Part shown: positions 61,271 to 64,000 of the stretch, piece by piece
How the letters are laid out: every line of letters starts with the position of its first letter
Position numbering within the stretch: position 1 is the first letter of the stretch
Origin: Roseinatronobacter bogoriensis DSM 18756
Lineage (GTDB): Bacteria; Pseudomonadota; Alphaproteobacteria; Rhodobacterales; Rhodobacteraceae
Length of the DNA: 64,000 bases
Reading direction: 5' to 3'
NCBI RefSeq assembly: GCF_004366635.1
Contig: NZ_SORN01000008.1
Coordinates: 62,001-126,000, forward strand
Made by a program: the position numbers and the translations under genes
Notes under the pieces: generated by a model
The model's input: only the letters and a program-made list of their open reading frames with translations
The model's database searches: none
What the model was told of the DNA's origin: nothing

Positions 61271-62233
61271 ATGTCGACACAGCCTGAATTTCACGACCGC
61301 ATGCTTTCACTGGGCCTTGCCCGCGTATCCGAGGCGGCTGCGCTGGCTTCGGCCAAACTGGTCGGGCGTGGTGATGAAAAAGCCGCCGATCAGGCCGCCG
61401 TGGATGCCATGCGCAACCAGTTGAACATGCTCGATATCAAGGGGCGTGTCGTCATCGGTGAGGGGGAGCGCGACGAGGCCCCGATGCTGTATATCGGCGA
61501 AGAGGTCGGCAATGGAAACGGCCCCGAGGTTGATATCGCACTGGACCCGCTGGAAGGCACCACGCTGACCGCCAAGGATTTCCCCAACGCGCTGACCGTC
61601 ATTGCGATGGCGCCGCGTGGCACCATGCTGCACGCCCCTGATGTCTATATGGACAAGCTGGCCATCGGGCCGGGTTTTGCAAAAGACACTGTGACAATGG
61701 ATATGACCCCCTCAGAGCGCGTGCGCGCGCTGGCGAAGGCGAAGGGCTGTGATCCGTCAGATATCTCTGTCTGTGTGCTGGAACGCCCGCGCCACGAGGA
61801 CATGATCGCGGATTTGCGGTCTACCGGGGCTGCGATCCGGCTGATCATGGATGGCGATGTCGCCGGGGTGATCCATTGCGCCGAGACAGAGTTGACGGGC
61901 ATCGACATGTATATGGGCTCTGGCGGGGCGCCTGAGGGGGTGCTGGCTGCGGCAGCTCTGAAATGCATGGGCGGGCAGATCTATGGGCGGCTTCTGTTTC
62001 GCAATGAAGATGAGATCGGGCGGGCAAGGCGGGCTGGTATCGAAGACCTCGACAAGGTTTATACCCGCGATGAAATGATCACCGGGGACGTGATCTTTGC
62101 GGCCACGGGTGTCACCGATGGCTCTATCGTGCGCGGCATCAAGACAGAACCGGGCTGGGTTACAACCGATACTTTGCTGATGCGTTCGAAAACCGGATCG
62201 GTTCGGCGCATGACATACCGCACGCCGCTGTAA
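61271..62233 (+). CDS. glpX: Class II fructose-1,6-bisphosphatase
   Basis: 320 residues from ATG 61271 (GAGGGAAGAG upstream; the frame upstream of it lacks similarity). Metal and phosphate motifs VVIGEGERDEAPML near residue 61 and ALDPLEGTTLTAKD near 97; MGSGGAPEGVLAAAALKCMGG near 217 completes the site. It dephosphorylates fructose-1,6-bisphosphate in gluconeogenesis, and in autotrophs may add sedoheptulose bisphosphatase activity. The hom–glpX order, followed by recJ, recurs in Rhodobacteraceae as far as I recall. Confidence 0.97.
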   Translation: MSTQPEFHDRMLSLGLARVSEAAALASAKLVGRGDEKAADQAAVDAMRNQLNMLDIKGRVVIGEGERDEAPMLYIGEEVGNGNGPEVDIALDPLEGTTLTAKDFPNALTVIAMAPRGTMLHAPDVYMDKLAIGPGFAKDTVTMDMTPSERVRALAKAKGCDPSDISVCVLERPRHEDMIADLRSTGAAIRLIMDGDVAGVIHCAETELTGIDMYMGSGGAPEGVLAAAALKCMGGQIYGRLLFRNEDEIGRARRAGIEDLDKVYTRDEMITGDVIFAATGVTDGSIVRGIKTEPGWVTTDTLLMRSKTGSVRRMTYRTPL

Positions 62234-62282
62234 CGAACGCTGCGCACCACTTTTTGCCATGCGACTTGTGTCGGGCCGATTT

Positions 62283-62305
62283 GAGTATTTGAGGCAAGAA
62301 AATGA
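62283..62305 (+). repeat. GAGTATTT…GCAAGAAAATGA short intergenic repeat, copy 5
   Basis: GAGTATTT-GAG-GCAAGAAAATGA in the glpX–recJ gap, 50 bases after the glpX stop and nearly identical to copies 1 and 2. Confidence 0.6.
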
Positions 62306-62353
62306 GCAAGGCGCTGTGTTCGGTTGCGAGGCGCTGAAGATATGGGGGCGTCA

Positions 62354-64000
62354 ATGACAAGCGATGAGGCCGGGTTCCTGGGCGTCGAGCGGTCTATCAC
62401 CGGACGGCGCTGGCGCGGGCCTGATCCTGCGCAACAGCGGCTGACAGATGCGATGGCGCAGCAGACCCGATTGCCGCATGCTGTTTGCGCCGTCCTCGCC
62501 CGTTCCGGAGTGGCCCCTGACGCAGCGGAACGTTACCTTGCGCCATCCTTGCGTGATTTGCTGCCAGATCCGCGCAGCCTGCGCGACATGGAGGCCGCGG
62601 CTGCACGCCTTCTGTCTGCGGTAGACGGAAACGAAAAGATTGCCATTTTTGCAGATTATGATGTGGATGGCGGGGCGTCAGCCGCGTTGCTGATCTGCTG
62701 GTTGCGGTCGATGGGGCGTGAGGCGACGCTCTACATTCCTGACCGGATAGCCGAAGGATATGGGCCAAATGCTCCGGCAATGAAAATGTTGGCGCAAGCG
62801 CATGATCTGATTCTCTGTGTCGATTGTGGAACAGTCAGCCATGACCCGATTGCGGCGGCTAAGGGCGCGGATGTCGTGGTGATTGACCACCATCTGGGCG
62901 CGGAAACCCTGCCACCTGCATTGGCGGTCGTGAACCCGAACCGGCAGGATGAAACCGGGGACCTGGGGTACCTTTGTGCCGCTGGCGTGGTGTTTCTGAT
63001 GCTGGTCGAAGCCAACCGCCAGTTGCGCGTGCGGGGCAATACAGGGCCGGATCTGATGGCGCTACTGGATCTGGTGGCGCTGGCGACAGTTGCCGATGTG
63101 GCACCTCTGGTTGGCGTGAACCGTGCCTTCGTAAGGCAGGGGTTGCGCGTCATGGCAGCGCGCAACCGTGTCGGACTTCGCGCACTTGCAGATGTAGCCA
63201 GGTTGGAAGCAGCGCCGACATCTTACCATCTGGGTTTTGTGCTGGGACCAAGAGTGAATGCGGGTGGCCGTATTGGTGCGGCAGATCTGGGGGCAAGATT
63301 GCTGGCCTGCAATGACCCCAGCGAGGCAGAGGCCCTTGCCGAACGGTTGGAAATGCTGAATGCGGAGCGTCGCGAAGTCGAAGCCGCTGTCCGCGCGGAG
63401 GCGATTGCGCAAGCGCAGGCGCGCGGGGGTGATGGTGCCTTGGCCTGGGCGGCAGGCGAGGGCTGGCACCCCGGTGTGATCGGTATAGCTGCGGCGCGCC
63501 TGAAAGAGGCAATGGCCCAGCCTGCCATGGTGATTGCGCTGGATGGAAATGAAGGCAAAGGCTCGGGGCGTTCGGTGCCCGGAATAGACCTAGGTGCCGC
63601 AGTTCAAAAGCTGGTGCGCGAAGGGTTTTTGTTAAAAGGCGGCGGGCATCCCATGGCCGCCGGGCTGACGGTGGCGCGCGCCCGGATTGAGGAAGCGATG
63701 GCGCGGCTGGCGGAACTGTTGGCGCAACAAGGCGCGGTGGGCGCAGGCGCGGCGTCACAGTTGCGTATTGACAGCGTGCTGATGCCGGCCGCGGTATCGG
63801 TGGATCTGATCGAGCGGATAGAAGCGGCAGGCCCTTTCGGTGCCTCTGCACCTGCACCGCGCTTTGCATTTCCGGATATGCGGATACAGTCGATACGTCG
63901 CATGGGGGAAACCCATCTGCGGTTGCGCTTTGGTGATGGTCAAGGCAACGTGCTGGACGCCGTGGCTTTTGGCGCATACGAATCAGATCTGGGTTCGGCG
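62354..64000 (+). CDS. recJ: Single-stranded-DNA-specific exonuclease RecJ (partial, runs off the window)
   Basis: 549 codons from ATG 62354 with no stop before the window end; the family is usually ~570–590 residues, so only the tail is missing. DHH phosphoesterase motifs: IFADYDVDGGASAALL near residue 97, LCVDCGTVSHDP near 155, the namesake VVIDHHLG near 176, and VALATVADVAPLVG near 240. The DHHA1 motif is near 420 (GGGHPMAAGLTV). A 5'-3' ssDNA exonuclease in recombination and mismatch repair. Transcribed with or after glpX. Confidence 0.96.
   Translation, partial: MTSDEAGFLGVERSITGRRWRGPDPAQQRLTDAMAQQTRLPHAVCAVLARSGVAPDAAERYLAPSLRDLLPDPRSLRDMEAAAARLLSAVDGNEKIAIFADYDVDGGASAALLICWLRSMGREATLYIPDRIAEGYGPNAPAMKMLAQAHDLILCVDCGTVSHDPIAAAKGADVVVIDHHLGAETLPPALAVVNPNRQDETGDLGYLCAAGVVFLMLVEANRQLRVRGNTGPDLMALLDLVALATVADVAPLVGVNRAFVRQGLRVMAARNRVGLRALADVARLEAAPTSYHLGFVLGPRVNAGGRIGAADLGARLLACNDPSEAEALAERLEMLNAERREVEAAVRAEAIAQAQARGGDGALAWAAGEGWHPGVIGIAAARLKEAMAQPAMVIALDGNEGKGSGRSVPGIDLGAAVQKLVREGFLLKGGGHPMAAGLTVARARIEEAMARLAELLAQQGAVGAGAASQLRIDSVLMPAAVSVDLIERIEAAGPFGASAPAPRFAFPDMRIQSIRRMGETHLRLRFGDGQGNVLDAVAFGAYESDLGSA

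Overview
The window is GC-rich DNA from an alphaproteobacterium, most likely a member of the Rhodobacteraceae (order Rhodobacterales). This rests on the protein flavour, on local gene orders such as murA–DUF2948–hisD, dnaX–ybaB–recR and hisS–hisZ–hisG, on a complete Paracoccus-type sox cluster, and on a carboxyspermidine-type polyamine operon. Choline-sulfatase and thiosulfate oxidation suggest a saline, sulfur-rich habitat, but that is inference. No rRNA, CRISPR array or intact mobile element was seen.

Layout. 1–1.4 kb: the tail of a probable exported protein and a luciferase-like monooxygenase. 1.4–10.9 kb: an accessory region of visibly lower GC. It holds a GntR regulator, a fumarylacetoacetase-family hydrolase, a tripartite tricarboxylate transporter (TctC plus a TctA–TctB fusion), choline-sulfatase betC, and an XRE regulator with a tiny partner gene, and it has long gene-poor stretches. 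Two direct copies of a ~127-bp repeat (1725 and 9259) bracket the catabolic part. 10.9–13.9 kb: alr, then a decayed tRNA-Thr-integrated island (12033–13798) with a duplicated tRNA 3' end, a broken integrase, an IS3 transposase tail and a sulfotransferase-like gene. 14–24.7 kb: housekeeping genes (murA, DUF2948, hisD, two alpha/beta hydrolases, threonine dehydratase, dnaX, ybaB, recR, dnaB) and a FosA-family gene. 24.9–29.5 kb: hisS, hisZ, hisG, then a UppP/BacA-family membrane protein lacking a key acidic residue. 29.8–35.5 kb: a small ORF, a SLOG-domain protein, a HisE-like pyrophosphohydrolase, MgtE, two cation diffusion facilitators and MgtC.

35.6–48 kb is the sox region. soxVW and soxXYZABCDEF lie on the minus strand; soxS, soxR and soxT lie divergently on the plus strand. 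The products form a complete periplasmic thiosulfate-to-sulfate system: SoxAX loads sulfur onto the SoxY Cys arm, SoxB hydrolyses sulfate off, and SoxCD oxidises the bound sulfane. SoxV, SoxW and SoxS supply reductant, SoxT probably imports sulfur compounds, and SoxR is the ArsR-type regulator.

48–64 kb: gyrB; a tightly overlapping speA–carboxyspermidine dehydrogenase–decarboxylase–speB operon that should convert arginine to putrescine and then to spermidine-type polyamines; a fadD-type ligase with a BASS-family transporter; an Lgt-like/TlpA-like fusion; hom, glpX and the first 549 codons of recJ.

The points most worth a second look are the derelict tRNA-Thr island, the direct repeats around the catabolic region, the UppP-family protein without its catalytic Glu, the AT-rich insert in hisS, the FosA homologue, a SoxR with a single Cys, a shared palindromic motif in the sox control regions, and a family of short GAGTATTT…CAAG…ATG intergenic repeats.
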